The notes beneath the pieces were generated by a model. It searched no databases and had not been told where the DNA came from. It saw only the letters and a list, made by a program, of their open reading frames with translations. The position numbers were made by a program, and so were the translations under genes. Of a DNA stretch of 64,000 nucleotides, positions 1 through 11,957 are shown one piece after another (the first letter of the stretch is position 1; every line of letters begins with the position of its first letter). Source of the stretch: Kofleriaceae bacterium (lineage in GTDB: Bacteria > Myxococcota_A > Polyangia > Haliangiales > Haliangiaceae); the NCBI GenBank assembly GCA_018057825.1, contig JAGPCY010000009.1, positions 124,001 through 188,000 on the forward strand. The letters run 5' to 3'.

Positions 1-886
1 CGATGATCTCGAGCTGATCGACCACCACGCTCGCCGACGGCGGTCGTGCGTCGGGGTGCTTGGCGCACAGCTCGGCCAGCAGGTCCGCCAGCTCGGCGGG
101 ACCGTCCGTCACCGCAGGCGCCGGGGTCCGGGCGTGGGCCGCCAGCAGGGCCTCGGTGGTCGCGCCCGCGAACGGTGCCCGGCCCAGCGCCAGCTCGAGG
201 CACAGGCAGCCCAGGCCGTAGAGATCGATCGCGATCGCGGCCGTCGGATCCGACGGCGAGACCCGCCCGCTCACGACCTCGGGGGCGAGGCACAGCCCGG
301 TCGGGCCCACCGCCGCGAGCTGCCCGAGCGTGAACCGCCCGAACACGACCCGCCGCGCGCCGATCGTCCCGATGGTCTCAGCCGCCAGGTCGCCGATCGT
401 GAAGCCGGCGCCGTGGATGTCCGCCACCGCTCGGGCCAGGCGCAAGAGCAGGCCGACCAGCTCGTCGGTGGCCAGGCGGGCCCCGGCCGCGGCGTAGGCC
501 GCGAGCTGGTCGCGCAGCGAGGTCGCCGGCAGGAACTCGCCGACCAGCACCTCGGCGCCGCGATGGTGGCCCATGCTGTAGATCGCGGCCGCGGCGTCGC
601 TCGCCACCCCGGCGCAGCGTCGGCCCTCGGCCAGGAGCGACGGCGACCCCGGGTCGCGCCACGCCAGCTTGAGCACCACCGTCCGCTCGAGGACCATGTC
701 CCAGGCCTCGAACAGCGCGCCGCTGTCGGTCCGCGCCAGCTCGCGCCGCGCGCTGTACTGCGACGCCACCACCTCGCCCGGCGACAGCGCGGGGTCGGGA
801 CTGTTGCGGAAGCCCGCGGGTGCGTTGAACGTGCGCGAAGGCCCACTACCGCCACCGCCGTCCGGGAGCTTGCCACGCGCGCTCAT
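1..886 (-). CDS. Ser/Thr protein kinase-like protein, probable pseudokinase (3' end cut by window)
   Basis: The frame runs from an ATG at 884-886 leftward off the window edge (about 295 codons visible). The N-lobe VAIK-type lysine is present (VVLKLAW), and the C-lobe has APE (LAPEVV) and the D-x-YGLG helix-F segment, so the fold is Hanks-type. The catalytic loop that should read HRDLKPEN is HGAGFTIGDLAAETI, losing the HRD His-Arg and the loop Lys/Asn. The DFG segment reads VVFGRF, losing the metal-binding Asp. I infer a pseudokinase with a signalling or scaffold role. The C-terminus is not visible, so accessory or membrane domains cannot be judged. The kinase fold is well supported; loss of activity is inferred from missing residues. 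Confidence 0.75.
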   Translation of the reverse strand, partial: MSARGKLPDGGGGSGPSRTFNAPAGFRNSPDPALSPGEVVASQYSARRELARTDSGALFEAWDMVLERTVVLKLAWRDPGSPSLLAEGRRCAGVASDAAAAIYSMGHHRGAEVLVGEFLPATSLRDQLAAYAAAGARLATDELVGLLLRLARAVADIHGAGFTIGDLAAETIGTIGARRVVFGRFTLGQLAAVGPTGLCLAPEVVSGRVSPSDPTAAIAIDLYGLGCLCLELALGRAPFAGATTEALLAAHARTPAPAVTDGPAELADLLAELCAKHPDARPPSASVVVDQLEII

Positions 887-980
887 CGCTTTAGGGTGAG
901 TACCACGGCGCCGCGCGACCCGGGTGTCGGGACAGGTACCGGTGACGGTGCGGTCGGTCGCCCACGTCGCCGACCGTCGC

Positions 981-1604
981 TCAGGCCCGCGAATCCTCGA
1001 GCGACCGCCACATGTACCAGGCGGCCAGCGATCGATACGGCCGCCAGCGCTGGGCCAGCGCGACCAGGCGCGCGCCTTCGGCCGGCTTGCGCAGGCGCAG
1101 GAACCGCGCGAGCCCCAGGCGCACGCCCAGGTCTCCGACGGGCCAGACGTCGGCCCGGCCCAGGCCGAACATGAGGAACATGTCGACCGACCACGGCCCG
1201 ATCCCGCGCACCGGCAGGAGCAGCGCAGACACCGCGGCGTCGTCGCCGGTCAGGAGCGCGCGCGGCGTGAGGCGGCGGTCGGCGAAGTGCGCGGCCAGAT
1301 CGAGGATGGCCAGCGCCTTGGCCTGCGAGAGCCCGGCCGAGCGCAAACGCGGCAGCGGGGTCGCCGCCACCGTCGCCGGCCGCGGAAACCGCCGGCCGTA
1401 GAGCGCGACGAACCGCCCGTGGATCGTCTTGGCCGCAGCGCCGGCGAGCTGCTGATGGATGATCGCGCTGGCCAGGCTCGCGAACGGATCGCGGGTCGGC
1501 GTGATCGTCGGCGTGCCGTGGCGGGCGTGGAGCGGTGCGAACCGCGGCTCGGCCGCGCACAGGTGGTCGACGGCGGCCGCGACGTCGTAGGTCACGGTCG
1601 GCAT
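981..1604 (-). CDS. AlkA-like DNA-3-methyladenine glycosylase (HhH-GPD family)
   Basis: This 207-aa protein belongs to the HhH-GPD base-excision glycosylases that remove alkylated purines. The visible features in order are IIHQQLAGAAA (helix typical of the AlkA/MAG family), the hairpin-helix-hairpin region VRGIGPWSVDM, and PVGDLGVRLG about 20 residues later, which supplies the catalytic Asp. It lacks the N-terminal domain of E. coli AlkA, like the short MAG-type enzymes. ATG at 1604 is chosen because it starts the conserved region. It lies back to back with the EamA gene and its start leaves no intergenic gap, so one of the two divergent starts may really be further in. Confidence 0.85.
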   Translation of the reverse strand: MPTVTYDVAAAVDHLCAAEPRFAPLHARHGTPTITPTRDPFASLASAIIHQQLAGAAAKTIHGRFVALYGRRFPRPATVAATPLPRLRSAGLSQAKALAILDLAAHFADRRLTPRALLTGDDAAVSALLLPVRGIGPWSVDMFLMFGLGRADVWPVGDLGVRLGLARFLRLRKPAEGARLVALAQRWRPYRSLAAWYMWRSLEDSRA

Positions 1605-1605
1605 A

Positions 1606-2478
1606 GTGCCACGGCGCCACGCCTGGTACACCCGCGCCGTGCTCGGCTACGCGCTGGTCCTCGGCTCGGCGCTCCTCCACGCGAGCTGGAACGCCTTGGC
1701 CAAGCGCAGCCGCGATCCGGCCGCCGCGGTCAACGCCATCGTCGCGATCGCCGGCGTGCTCACCGCGGTGGTCGCCGTCGGCGAGTGGGCGCTCGGCGGT
1801 CGCGGCGGCTCGCCGCGCGCCCTCGGCCTGGCCGCGATCACCGGGCTCCTCGAGGCCGGCTACTTCTACGCCCTGGGGCGCGCCCTCACCCTCGGACCTC
1901 TCGGTCCGGTCTACACGATCTCGCGCGGCGGCGCGGCGCTGCTCGTCTGGCCGATCTCGATGCTGACCCTCGGCGAGCGCGTGACCCCGGTCGGGGCCTT
2001 CGGCAGCGCGCTGGTGATCGTCGGCCTGGCGGCGTCGTCGACCCACGCCGCGATCCCGCGGGCCGCCGCCCTCTACGCCGCGAGCTGCGCGCTGTTCATC
2101 ACCGGCTACCACTTCACGTACAAGTACGCCCTCATCACCGGCACCAGCCCGATCTTGGTCTTCGCGGTGTCGATGGTCGTCGCGACCTCGGTCGGCGCGC
2201 TCCTCGGCGGCGTCCGCTACCGCTCCGGCTTCGTCGGCGCCCTCCGCGCCGCGCCCGTCGCCACCCTGCTCGCCGGCGTGATCTGCGGCGTCGGCTTCCT
2301 CCTGTTCATGTACGCCCTGGCCCGCGGCGGCGCCGCCTACGTGTTCACCCTGCGCAACACCTCCGTCGTCTTCGCCGTCGCCCTCGGCGTCGCCCTCGGC
2401 GAACGCCCCTCGCGCCGCGCCCTCCTCGGCGCCGGCCTCGTCTTCGCCGGCGCCATCGCCCTCGGCCTCGCCCACTGA
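1606..2478 (+). CDS. EamA/DMT-superfamily transporter
   Basis: A 290-aa integral membrane protein with about ten hydrophobic segments arranged as two five-helix halves, typical of drug/metabolite transporters (EamA). The N-terminal HASWNALAK segment and the C-terminal half ending in a Gly/Ala-rich helix fit this family. The substrate cannot be predicted. GTG 1606 is the longest start. A GTG at 1639 (VLGYALVLG) begins at the first membrane helix and would leave about 35 bp for a divergent promoter with the glycosylase gene. A hexamer repeat array follows immediately downstream. Confidence 0.8.
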   Translation: MPRRHAWYTRAVLGYALVLGSALLHASWNALAKRSRDPAAAVNAIVAIAGVLTAVVAVGEWALGGRGGSPRALGLAAITGLLEAGYFYALGRALTLGPLGPVYTISRGGAALLVWPISMLTLGERVTPVGAFGSALVIVGLAASSTHAAIPRAAALYAASCALFITGYHFTYKYALITGTSPILVFAVSMVVATSVGALLGGVRYRSGFVGALRAAPVATLLAGVICGVGFLLFMYALARGGAAYVFTLRNTSVVFAVALGVALGERPSRRALLGAGLVFAGAIALGLAH

Positions 2479-2511
2479 ACGCGTCGACCTCCTTCTCCTC
2501 CTCCTCCTCGA

Positions 2512-3070
<559 letters not shown>

Positions 3071-3103
3071 TCTCGCGACGGCATTCCAACCGTTCGCTGC
3101 TCT
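3071..3103. repeat. Solitary right arm of the palindromic element
   Basis: Matches only the right terminal arm of copy 2 (3403-3435), including GGCATTCCAACCGTTCGCTG and the following CTCGCGAATGCCGGGGGAGG. It looks like a deletion remnant or a recombination product. Confidence 0.8.
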
Positions 3104-3258
3104 CGCGAATGCCGGGGGAGGGTTTTGTCCGAGGACACCACCGACCTCCGCAGAAAGATCTGCCGCCCGCTGAACCTCACGAGCGGCGCCGAAAGCACCA
3201 ACGCCCGCACAGGCGGCGGGCGTGGAGGTCAGGTCGGAACGTTTTGGGAGGGGGCCCT

Positions 3259-3435
3259 AGAGCAGCGAACGGCTGGAATGCCTGCTGCGACGCGGCCGCG
3301 TGGGCACCTCCGGACGTACGTCCGATGCTCGCTCGTCGTGTAGTTGACTACACTCCTCGCTGCGCTTCGGGCGTGCGCCCGGATCTGCCTCACGCGTCCG
3401 CGTCTCGCGACGGCATTCCAACCGTTCGCTGCTCT
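3259..3435. repeat. 177-bp imperfect palindrome, copy 2
   Basis: Same architecture as copy 1, but the arms carry paired substitutions: left GAGCAGCGAACGG with right CCGTTCGCTGCTC, where copy 1 has GAGCACCGAACGG with CCGTTCGGTGCTC. The centre is GTGTAGTTGACTACAC. The symmetric changes keep the stem intact. Confidence 0.9.
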
Positions 3436-3449
3436 CGCGAATGCCGGGG

Positions 3450-3472
3450 GAGGGTTTTTTCGAAAAACCCTC
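3450..3472 (-). terminator. Hairpin terminator of the 3479-4208 gene
   Basis: GAGGGTTTTT-TCG-AAAAACCCTC forms a 10-bp stem 7 bp beyond the stop codon of the minus-strand lipoprotein gene. The T-rich arm makes it a plausible intrinsic terminator in either direction. Confidence 0.7.
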
Positions 3473-3478
3473 AATCGA

Positions 3479-4208
3479 TCAATCGAGCGGGATCGTCACG
3501 CGGCCGAGGTTCAGGTACTCGTTGCCGAACCCGAACTGGTGGCCGGTCGTCGGCGCCGAGTTGCCGAGGCCCTCGCCGTTGCCGTTGAGCGCCTCGAGGC
3601 GGACGGTGTACGCGCTGCCGAGCGGCACCGGCGTGCCGGTGTAGGCGATGTTCGAGCCCTCGCCGGCCGAGCACAGGACCAGGTCGTCCTCGAAGCCGTT
3701 CGAGCCGCCCGCGACGGTGGCGAGGACCGACATGTTGGTCGCGCCCGCGGCCGCGCAGGTGGTGGGCGCGCCGGTGCCGGGCGCGGTGAGCTGCCAGCTC
3801 GCCTGGAAGAACGCGCGGTCGGTGAAGACGTCGAAGGTCACCGGGGTCAAGAGCCCGTCGCGGACGTCGACGAGCTGGGCCGACGACTCGGCGAACTTGG
3901 TCGCGCCGTTGTTGCTCGTGATCTGCACCCAGACCGTGTAGATGTCCTCGGGGAGGCGGTCGGCGATGCCGACGCCGTCGGTGCAGAAGTAGGCGTCGGT
4001 GTAGACGAAGCCGGTGCTGTCCATCGCGTTGATGAGGACGGTGTCACCACCGACCGGGCACGGCGCGGCGATGATCGCGCCACCGGCGCTGAGGTTGGTG
4101 GACTTGAGCGCCCAGGAGGCCTGGACGTCGCCTTCGCCAGCCGCCACGCAGCCGGTGAGGGCGGTCGCACCCGCGAGAAGGATTGCCGACAAGACTAGGT
4201 TCTTCATG
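3479..4208 (-). CDS. Predicted secreted lipoprotein of unknown function (paralogue of 4310-4798)
   Basis: Starts at ATG 4208 behind a good ribosome site (GGAGAACGATC-ATG). MKNLVLSAILLAGATALTGC is a lipoprotein signal with lipobox LTGC. The mature part contains two similar stretches beginning QASWALK and QASWQLT, each followed by a Cys-containing segment and a VTFDVF/VRLEAL-type strand, suggesting two repeated beta-sandwich modules. The first module resembles the single module of the neighbouring lipoprotein (LSWALRDTQ...GDCAAGRI). I recognise no named family. The terminator at 3450 closes the transcript. Confidence 0.8.
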
Positions 4209-4309
4209 ATCGTTCTCCTGGACGTGGCCTCATCGGCCGGGGCTCGAGTTCCGCGCGAGGCGCGCGGGGCAAACCGTAACGGAAGAGAGTGCAAGCGTCG
4301 GGCCGGCGG

Positions 4310-4798
4310 TCAGCGCACACAGACGCACGGCTGCGACGTACATTCGGCGGGGGCGACCCGCACGATGAGCTGAAGCGCATCGAGCGTGACCGCCTGGCCG
4401 AGCGAAACATCGCGCACGATCGGGGGCGGCGCCAGGTAGCTGCCGGGGTCCGCCAGGGCACCGTCCTGGCATTCCGGGGCGATCGACAGCGCCACCGCGC
4501 CGGTCGGCACGTCGAACGCCGTCACCCCGTGGTTGGCATCGCAGCGAAAACTCTGCGATCCGGGTGTGGCGCCGTCGTCCCAGCTCAACCGGATGCGGGC
4601 GATGCGCCCGGCCGCGCAGTCGCCGACCGGGTCCCGCTGCGTATCGCGCAGGGCCCAGGACAGCTCGACGGCTCCTCCGGTGGGGTCTGAACATCCGTGA
4701 ACTCCGAGACACAGGGTCGCCGCTAGAAATCGCCACACTGTGGCGCGGGGGCGGCGGTTGGTCGGCGGTTCGACCGGGTGGAGGTCGGAGGTATTCAC
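4310..4798 (-). CDS. Predicted lipoprotein, paralogue of 3479-4208
   Basis: A 162-aa product with a hydrophobic segment and lipobox-like Cys (FLAATLCLGVHGC). The mature part starts ELSWALRDTQ, matching the ASWAL module of the adjacent lipoprotein and indicating a tandem gene duplication. It ends in a Cys-rich tail (CTSQPCVCVR). GTG 4798 is the longest start. A GTG nearer the hydrophobic segment is possible, since about 20 N-terminal residues precede the signal. Function unknown. Confidence 0.65.
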   Translation of the reverse strand: MNTSDLHPVEPPTNRRPRATVWRFLAATLCLGVHGCSDPTGGAVELSWALRDTQRDPVGDCAAGRIARIRLSWDDGATPGSQSFRCDANHGVTAFDVPTGAVALSIAPECQDGALADPGSYLAPPPIVRDVSLGQAVTLDALQLIVRVAPAECTSQPCVCVR

Positions 4799-4819
4799 GG
4801 CGGTGGTCGGATCCTTCGG

Positions 4820-4847
4820 TTGACCCGAAGGAAGGCCCTATGCTATC
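4820..4847 (+). promoter_or_regulatory. Possible promoter for the tol operon
   Basis: TTGACC at 4820 is followed after 14 nt by TATGCT (4840), about 20 bp before tolQ. The spacing is short of ideal, so this is only a candidate. Confidence 0.3.
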
Positions 4848-4862
4848 CCGTAACCACCGAAG

Positions 4863-5574
<712 letters not shown>

Positions 5575-5576
<2 letters not shown>

Positions 5577-5625
5577 AGGGGCTTTCGCAAAGCCCCTTCC
5601 TCCGCGGGGCCAGGTCCCCGCGGAG
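5575..5625 (+). terminator. Two consecutive hairpins between tolQ and tolR
   Basis: GAAGGGGCTTTCGCAAAGCC... folds into an 11-bp stem (5575-5599), and CTCCGCGGGG...CCCCGCGGAG (5600-5625) follows at once. They start at the tolQ stop codon. No strong U-tract follows, so they may attenuate read-through or stabilise the tolQ mRNA rather than fully terminate. Confidence 0.55.
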
Positions 5626-5774
5626 CCTCCAACCCGAAACGATCTGAGAGACCTCGAACGTTCGAGCAGGTACCAACACCACAGGCGGGGCCAGGACCCC
5701 GACGATGTGAAAGACGGCGGGCTCCTCGAGCGATGTGATGCGACGATGACCTCGGCCAGAAGGAACCACCGACC

Positions 5775-6215
5775 ATGGGCATGAAGGCCGGCAGCCACGA
5801 CGAGCTCAACAGCGAGATCAACGTGACGCCGATGGTCGACGTCATGCTGGTGCTCCTCATCATCTTCATGGTGACGGCGCCGATGCTCAACACCGGCGTC
5901 GACGTCGACCTGCCGCAGGTCACGGCGCAGCAGGTCGAGGACCCCGAGGGCAAGCTGGTCTTGTCGATCGACGCCAACCGCCGGCTGTTCCTCGGCGGCA
6001 CCGCGGTCAAGTGGACCGAGCTCAAGGCCAAGCTGGCGGGCAACGAGAAGGTGAAGAAGGAGGGCGCGATCCACGTCGAAGCCGACAGCACCTTGCCCTA
6101 CGCCGTGGTGGTCACCGCGATGGCCGTCGCCAAGGAGGCCGGCGTGCCCAAGGTCCTGCTCCTCACCGACCCGACCAAGAACCTCAAGCTCGACGACCTG
6201 GAGGCTGGGCCATGA
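5775..6215 (+). CDS. tolR: ExbD/TolR family protein
   Basis: A 146-aa single-pass inner-membrane protein. After a short cytoplasmic stretch, the helix [20 protein letters not shown] carries the Asp essential for proton coupling in ExbD/TolR. A periplasmic domain with [11 protein letters not shown] and [10 protein letters not shown] follows. It overlaps the next gene by 4 bp (ATGA), indicating translational coupling. It would work with TolQ and the TolA-like protein to transmit proton-motive force to the outer membrane. Confidence 0.92.
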   Translation: MGMKAGSHDELNSEINVTPMVDVMLVLLIIFMVTAPMLNTGVDVDLPQVTAQQVEDPEGKLVLSIDANRRLFLGGTAVKWTELKAKLAGNEKVKKEGAIHVEADSTLPYAVVVTAMAVAKEAGVPKVLLLTDPTKNLKLDDLEAGP

Positions 6216-6900
6216 GCCTGTCGCAAAGCGAGATGCAGGCCTACTCGGGGCTGGGCACGGCGGCCGTGGTCGGGATCGTCGCGGTCGTGGCGTGGTGGGC
6301 AGATAGCGCGGCCGCCGACGCCAAGCCGGAGCGCGATCCCTACGCCGACATGGAGGTCATCGACGCCGCCCTGGCCGAGAAGGCGCCGTCCGAGGTCGTG
6401 CAGCCGCAGAAGCAGTTCCGCCAGCCCGACCCGGTCAAGCCCGAGGGCGTGTCGCGCGACGCCGACGCCAAGCCGGTCGACAAGCCCAAGGACGAACCCA
6501 AGGACGACATCGACATCAACGCGGTGCTCGACAAGAACCGCTCGCGCGACGATGACGACCTGCCGCCCGGCCCCGCGACCACGCCGACCGTCGGCGCCTT
6601 CGACGGCTCCGAGGACGGCTGGGGCGACGAGACCCGCGGCGATCCGTTCCTGGGCGCGCTCAAGAGCGATCTCTTGCGGGGCTGGGAGTATCCCGAGATC
6701 CTGTCCGACGTCGGCACCCCGGTCGGCTGCATCCACCTCGAGCCCGACGGCACGATCCCCGAGGTCGTGCTGCGCGAGCAGAGCGGTAACTCCGAGCTCG
6801 ACGACTCGGTCGAGCGCGCGCTGCGCGAGCTGCAGAAGCGGCGCGACAAGGAGCCCAAGCCGGTCCCGGCCCACCTCATCCCCAAGACCAGGAAGTGGAT

Positions 6901-6922
<22 letters not shown>
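6212..6922 (+). CDS. TolA/TonB-like energy-transducing protein
   Basis: A 236-aa protein with an N-terminal membrane anchor ([15 protein letters not shown]), a long charged Pro/Lys/Asp-rich linker ([13 protein letters not shown]) and a C-terminal TonB/TolA-type domain ([20 protein letters not shown], then a helix of Arg/Glu). Position between tolR and tolB plus this architecture make it the TolA functional equivalent, although the linker is far shorter than the E. coli TolA helix. Start ATG 6212 overlaps the tolR stop. Its 3' end overlaps the tolB start by 22 bp. Confidence 0.8.
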
Positions 6923-8216
<1,294 letters not shown>

Positions 8217-8220
<4 letters not shown>

Positions 8221-9098
8221 GGCGCCGTGGCGCGCTGGCGCTGCTCTTCGCCTCGGTCGTCGCCGCGTGTGGTGGCGGCGTCGTCGAGGCTTCGCCCGAC
8301 GCCGCACCGGACGCGGTCGCCCTCGACGCGGCGCCGACGCCGGTCGACGTCTTGTGGATCGGCGCGCATCCCGACGACGAGTCCTTCCTCGCGCCGCTCC
8401 TGGGTCAGGAGTGCGTCGATCGCGGGCGGCGCTGTGGCTTCGTCGTCGCGACCCGCGGCGAGCGCGGGAGCTGCAAGCGCCCGAGCCTGTGCGCCAACGA
8501 CCTGGCCGGCGTGCGCGATCGGGAGATGGCGGCGTCGGCGGCGCGATACGGCGCCACCCTCGAGCACTGGGACCTCGGCGACAGCCCGGCCGGGACGCCG
8601 ACCGGGGTGGCCGCCGCCTGGTCCGGTCGCGTCGGCAGCGACCGCGCGCTGATCGATCGGGTCAAGCAAGCGATCGTCCTGCGCGCGCCGACCGAGGTCT
8701 ACACCTTCGATCCGCGCCACGGCTCGACGTGCCACGCCGATCACCGCGCGATCGCCGCGGTGGTCGCGATCGCGATCGCCGAGCTCGGGGCGGCGGCACC
8801 GACGCTGCGCTTCCTGCAGTCCCAGGCCGAGCTGCCAGCGCCCGGACAGGTCACCGGCATGCGCGCGTGGGTGCCGGCCGACGCGGCGGTGGTCCATCTC
8901 GACGCTGACGTCGCGCGGGCTGGCGGCGGCACCTTGTGGGACTACCTGGTCGAGACCCTCGCGCTCCACGCCAGCCAGTTCACCGACGGCGAGGTCGCGG
9001 CCTTCGCGGCCGTGGCCGCGGCCGGACGAGCGGTGTACTGGTCGCCGGCCCCGGCCCTGGGCACCGACGATCCGCGGTACGCCAACCTGTGCCCGTAG
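8217..9098 (+). CDS. PIG-L family deacetylase, predicted lipoprotein
   Basis: A LmbE/PIG-L type Zn-dependent N-acetylglucosaminide deacetylase: the signature AHPDDES and the distal CHADH supply the metal ligands. It begins at GTG 8217, overlapping the tolB stop (GTGA), with signal [13 protein letters not shown] giving a lipoprotein, then a PDAAPDA linker typical of myxobacterial secreted proteins. About 293 aa, close to the family norm. The substrate is unknown. Coupling to tolB suggests an envelope role, though this is inference. Confidence 0.85.
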
Positions 9099-9259
9099 CG
9101 ACCGCGCGCGGGTGCGGGCGTGGCGGCGACGGGCGTCTGCAACCCTTGCAGGACGCGCGGACGCGGCGCGCGCCCCCTGCGTGACGCCGTCGAGGCCCGT
9201 GCCCCCTGGCGTCGCGGGCGTCGCCGGCCGGCGGCGCGTCGCTTGCACCATGTCGGGGC

Positions 9260-9697
9260 ATGGAGCCGGTCCGCGTCGCGCACCTGATGAGCACCCACCT
9301 GTTGACCCTGTTCGCCGAGCAGACCCTGCCCATCGCCGAGGAGCTGATGAGCCTCAAGCGGCTGCGCCACATCCCGGTGGTCGATGACGACGGCCGCCTG
9401 GTCGGTCTGGTCAGCCACCGCGATCTGCTGCGGGCCCAGTTCAGCAACCTCACCGGGATCGACGCCGCCGACCGCCGCATCCTCGAGGCCCGCGTGCCGG
9501 TGTCGTCGATCATGACTGTCGACGTCTGGACCGTGCCGTCCGACATGCTGGCGTCCAAGGCCGGCGAGCTGTTGCTCGATCACCGGTTCGGGTGTCTGCC
9601 GGTGGTCGACGCCGACCGGCGCCTGGTCGGCATGTTGACCGAGGCCGACTTCCTGCGGTTCGCGATCAAGGCCCTCGAGGTCCACGATCCCAAGTGA
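9260..9697 (+). CDS. Tandem CBS-domain protein
   Basis: A 145-aa protein made almost wholly of two CBS domains: MSTHLLTLFAEQTLPIAEEL...HIPVVDDDGRLVGLVSHRDLL and IMTVDVWTVPSDMLASKAGE...CLPVVDADRRLVGMLTEADF. A CBS pair binds adenosine nucleotides and usually senses energy state. No effector domain is attached. It is preceded by a 160-bp GC-rich gap with no visible feature and followed by hexamer array 2. Confidence 0.88.
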   Translation: MEPVRVAHLMSTHLLTLFAEQTLPIAEELMSLKRLRHIPVVDDDGRLVGLVSHRDLLRAQFSNLTGIDAADRRILEARVPVSSIMTVDVWTVPSDMLASKAGELLLDHRFGCLPVVDADRRLVGMLTEADFLRFAIKALEVHDPK

Positions 9698-9705
9698 CGT
9701 AGCGG

Positions 9706-9807
<102 letters not shown>

Positions 9808-9825
9808 AACCGATCAACCCTCGCC

Positions 9826-10338
9826 CTACAGGCCGTAGCGACCGGCCGGGAGCATCACGCGGTAGCGCAGGGCGTCGCCGTCGCGGCACGACACCTCGAG
9901 CTTGCGCGCACCGTCCGTGGTGCGGGTGCAGCGCGCGTACTCATTCGGGTCGGCCAGGCGGTTGCCACACGGTCCGTAGCGTTGGCGTGGCACCAGCGCC
10001 GGCACCGCGACCGTACACGCCCGGGTCAGCGGTAGCTCGAGGCTCGCCAGCCGAGGAGTGCCGTCCAGCTCGGTGAGCCACGCGCGCCGTTGGCCGAGCT
10101 CGACTTGGATCGCCGGGTGACCGTCGTGGGCGACCATGCCCTCGCCGCCGAACTTCCGGTCGCGGGCGACCTTGGCGCCGGGCCAGGCCCGCTTCACGTC
10201 GTCCTCGGTCGATCGGCCAGGTATCAGGCCGTCGGTCTCGGCCGCTAGCACCGACGCCTCCGACGTGCCGTCGGTGCCACCGGCGCCGCAGCCACCGCAG
10301 CCCATGATCGCGATCAGCAGCCCAGCCCAGGTTCGCAT
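9826..10338 (-). CDS. Predicted lipoprotein of unknown function
   Basis: A 170-aa secreted protein: MRTWAGLLIAIMGCGGCGAG is a signal with lipobox-type Cys. The mature part contains GLIPGRSTEDDVKRAWPGAK, a pattern reminiscent of BamE/SmpA-like small outer-membrane lipoproteins (hydrophobic-G-x-T-xx-DV). This could be chance, as it has four further Cys residues not typical of BamE. No operon partner. Confidence 0.7.
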   Translation of the reverse strand: MRTWAGLLIAIMGCGGCGAGGTDGTSEASVLAAETDGLIPGRSTEDDVKRAWPGAKVARDRKFGGEGMVAHDGHPAIQVELGQRRAWLTELDGTPRLASLELPLTRACTVAVPALVPRQRYGPCGNRLADPNEYARCTRTTDGARKLEVSCRDGDALRYRVMLPAGRYGL

Positions 10339-10528
10339 CGACGTCGCACCTCTGCGTCCGGAGAACGTTTAGCGTATCACGCCGCGCTGGGGCCTCGGAG
10401 GTCGATCGGGTAGCGGGGGCGCGGCCATCCGGCGCGCGACCGCATGCCACGTCGCTCCGCTTTGGCCGTGCGGTCGCGGAGGTGGACCGTGAGCGTGCGC
10501 CACCAACGGCGCGTCACGCGAGGTCCCC

Positions 10529-10729
10529 ATGCAGAAACCCAGCTTCGTCCTCTGGACCCTCCTCATGACCGTGCTCGCCGGTTGCTTCATCATGGTCCTC
10601 TTGCTGATCCCCGCGGTGCGCGACCGGCTGGGGACGTTCATCCTCGGCGCCGTCGTCCTCTCGGCCGTCGTCTCATGGCCGCTGTCCGTGCGCTTGGCCC
10701 GCACGTTCGGGCTGTCCCAGGCGAGCTGA
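10529..10729 (+). CDS. Small membrane protein (66 aa), two predicted helices
   Basis: The ATG is preceded by GAGG at suitable spacing. The product is mostly two hydrophobic segments (FVLWTLLMTVLAGCFIMVLL and TFILGAVVLSAVVSWPLSV) with a basic C-terminus. It shows no known motif. Codon use fits the neighbours, but its short length keeps the call tentative. Confidence 0.6.
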   Translation: MQKPSFVLWTLLMTVLAGCFIMVLLLIPAVRDRLGTFILGAVVLSAVVSWPLSVRLARTFGLSQAS

Positions 10730-10738
10730 GGGGCCGCG

Positions 10739-11569
10739 TCAGGGCAGCGTCGCCATCGTCACGCCCAGGCAGTCGAGGTAGCGGAGGCGGTTCGGGATCG
10801 CGGCGCGGATCGTGTCGACCGTGCCCGGGGCCAGGCGGTCAGCGCGGAACCGCTGGGCCAGGTACGGCACCATGGTCTCGGCGACGTCCTCGCGGGTCGG
10901 GTTGTCGCGCGCATAAGTCGACACGAAGGTGCCGTCGGCGGCCTGGGCCTCGAGCCAGCGCGCGGCCGCGCCGTGGTCGCCGTCGATCGAGGTGTGGGTG
11001 CCCTCGTGGACGAAGATCTCTTCGAGGTAGCCGCCGGCGGTGTACTCCTCGCCCTGGGCGGTGTGGATGAGGAGGTTGCGGTTGCCGCCGCCGAACGGGA
11101 ACCGGCCGGCGTGGATCCACATCGTGTCGAGATCGCGAAACGCGAAGGCGGGCAGGCGGCCGACCACGGTGGCGTAGGTCCGCGCCTCGGCCTCGGCCTG
11201 GGCGCGGCTGAACTCCGGGTTGACCTGGATCTCGACGGTCTTGCTAGCGCCGAAGCGCGCCAGGAACAGGTACGCGTTGACGGTGCCGAAGGCGCCGGTG
11301 CGCCGGTCGAACATCTCGCGCGGCGCCTGGCCCGTGAAGGTGAGGTCGACGAAGGAGGTCGGATCCGCCGACGTGATGATGCCGGGATCGAGGAACGCGG
11401 TGCCCGCGTAGGGCGGTGGCGGCGGCGACGCGTTCGGCGCGAAGGCCGCGCAGCCACCATCGGAGCCTGGCGCGTCCACCGACGAGGGCGCGTCGATCGC
11501 CGGCGTCGCCGGGGCCGAGCCGCAGGCGGCGAGCGCGAACGCGAACGAGGCGCGGAGACCGAGGCGCAT
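10739..11569 (-). CDS. Putative secreted metallopeptidase-like lipoprotein (HEGTH motif)
   Basis: A 276-aa product from ATG 11569 with lipoprotein signal SFAFALAACGS and a PAIDAPSSVDAPGSDGG linker. The central segment EIFVHEGTHTSIDGDHG has an HExxH-like arrangement (H-E-G-T-H), suggesting a zincin-type metal site. It is followed by a helical C-terminus. The upstream reading frame extends through hexamer array 3, which is an artefact, so the start is set at the signal peptide. Family unnamed; peptidase activity is inferred. Confidence 0.7.
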   Translation of the reverse strand: MRLGLRASFAFALAACGSAPATPAIDAPSSVDAPGSDGGCAAFAPNASPPPPPYAGTAFLDPGIITSADPTSFVDLTFTGQAPREMFDRRTGAFGTVNAYLFLARFGASKTVEIQVNPEFSRAQAEAEARTYATVVGRLPAFAFRDLDTMWIHAGRFPFGGGNRNLLIHTAQGEEYTAGGYLEEIFVHEGTHTSIDGDHGAAARWLEAQAADGTFVSTYARDNPTREDVAETMVPYLAQRFRADRLAPGTVDTIRAAIPNRLRYLDCLGVTMATLP

Positions 11570-11636
11570 CCCACACGATCCACCGACCTGGCCGCGGTTG
11601 GCAAGTCCGGCGACGGGTGCGCGGCAGGCGCCACCT

Positions 11637-11874
<238 letters not shown>

Positions 11875-11957
11875 TCTTCGCCACCGACGTGCGCGTCGCC
11901 ACGCCGGCCTGCCGCGCGGCTTGCGGTGCCCGCGCGCGAGAGAGACGATCACGCCCG

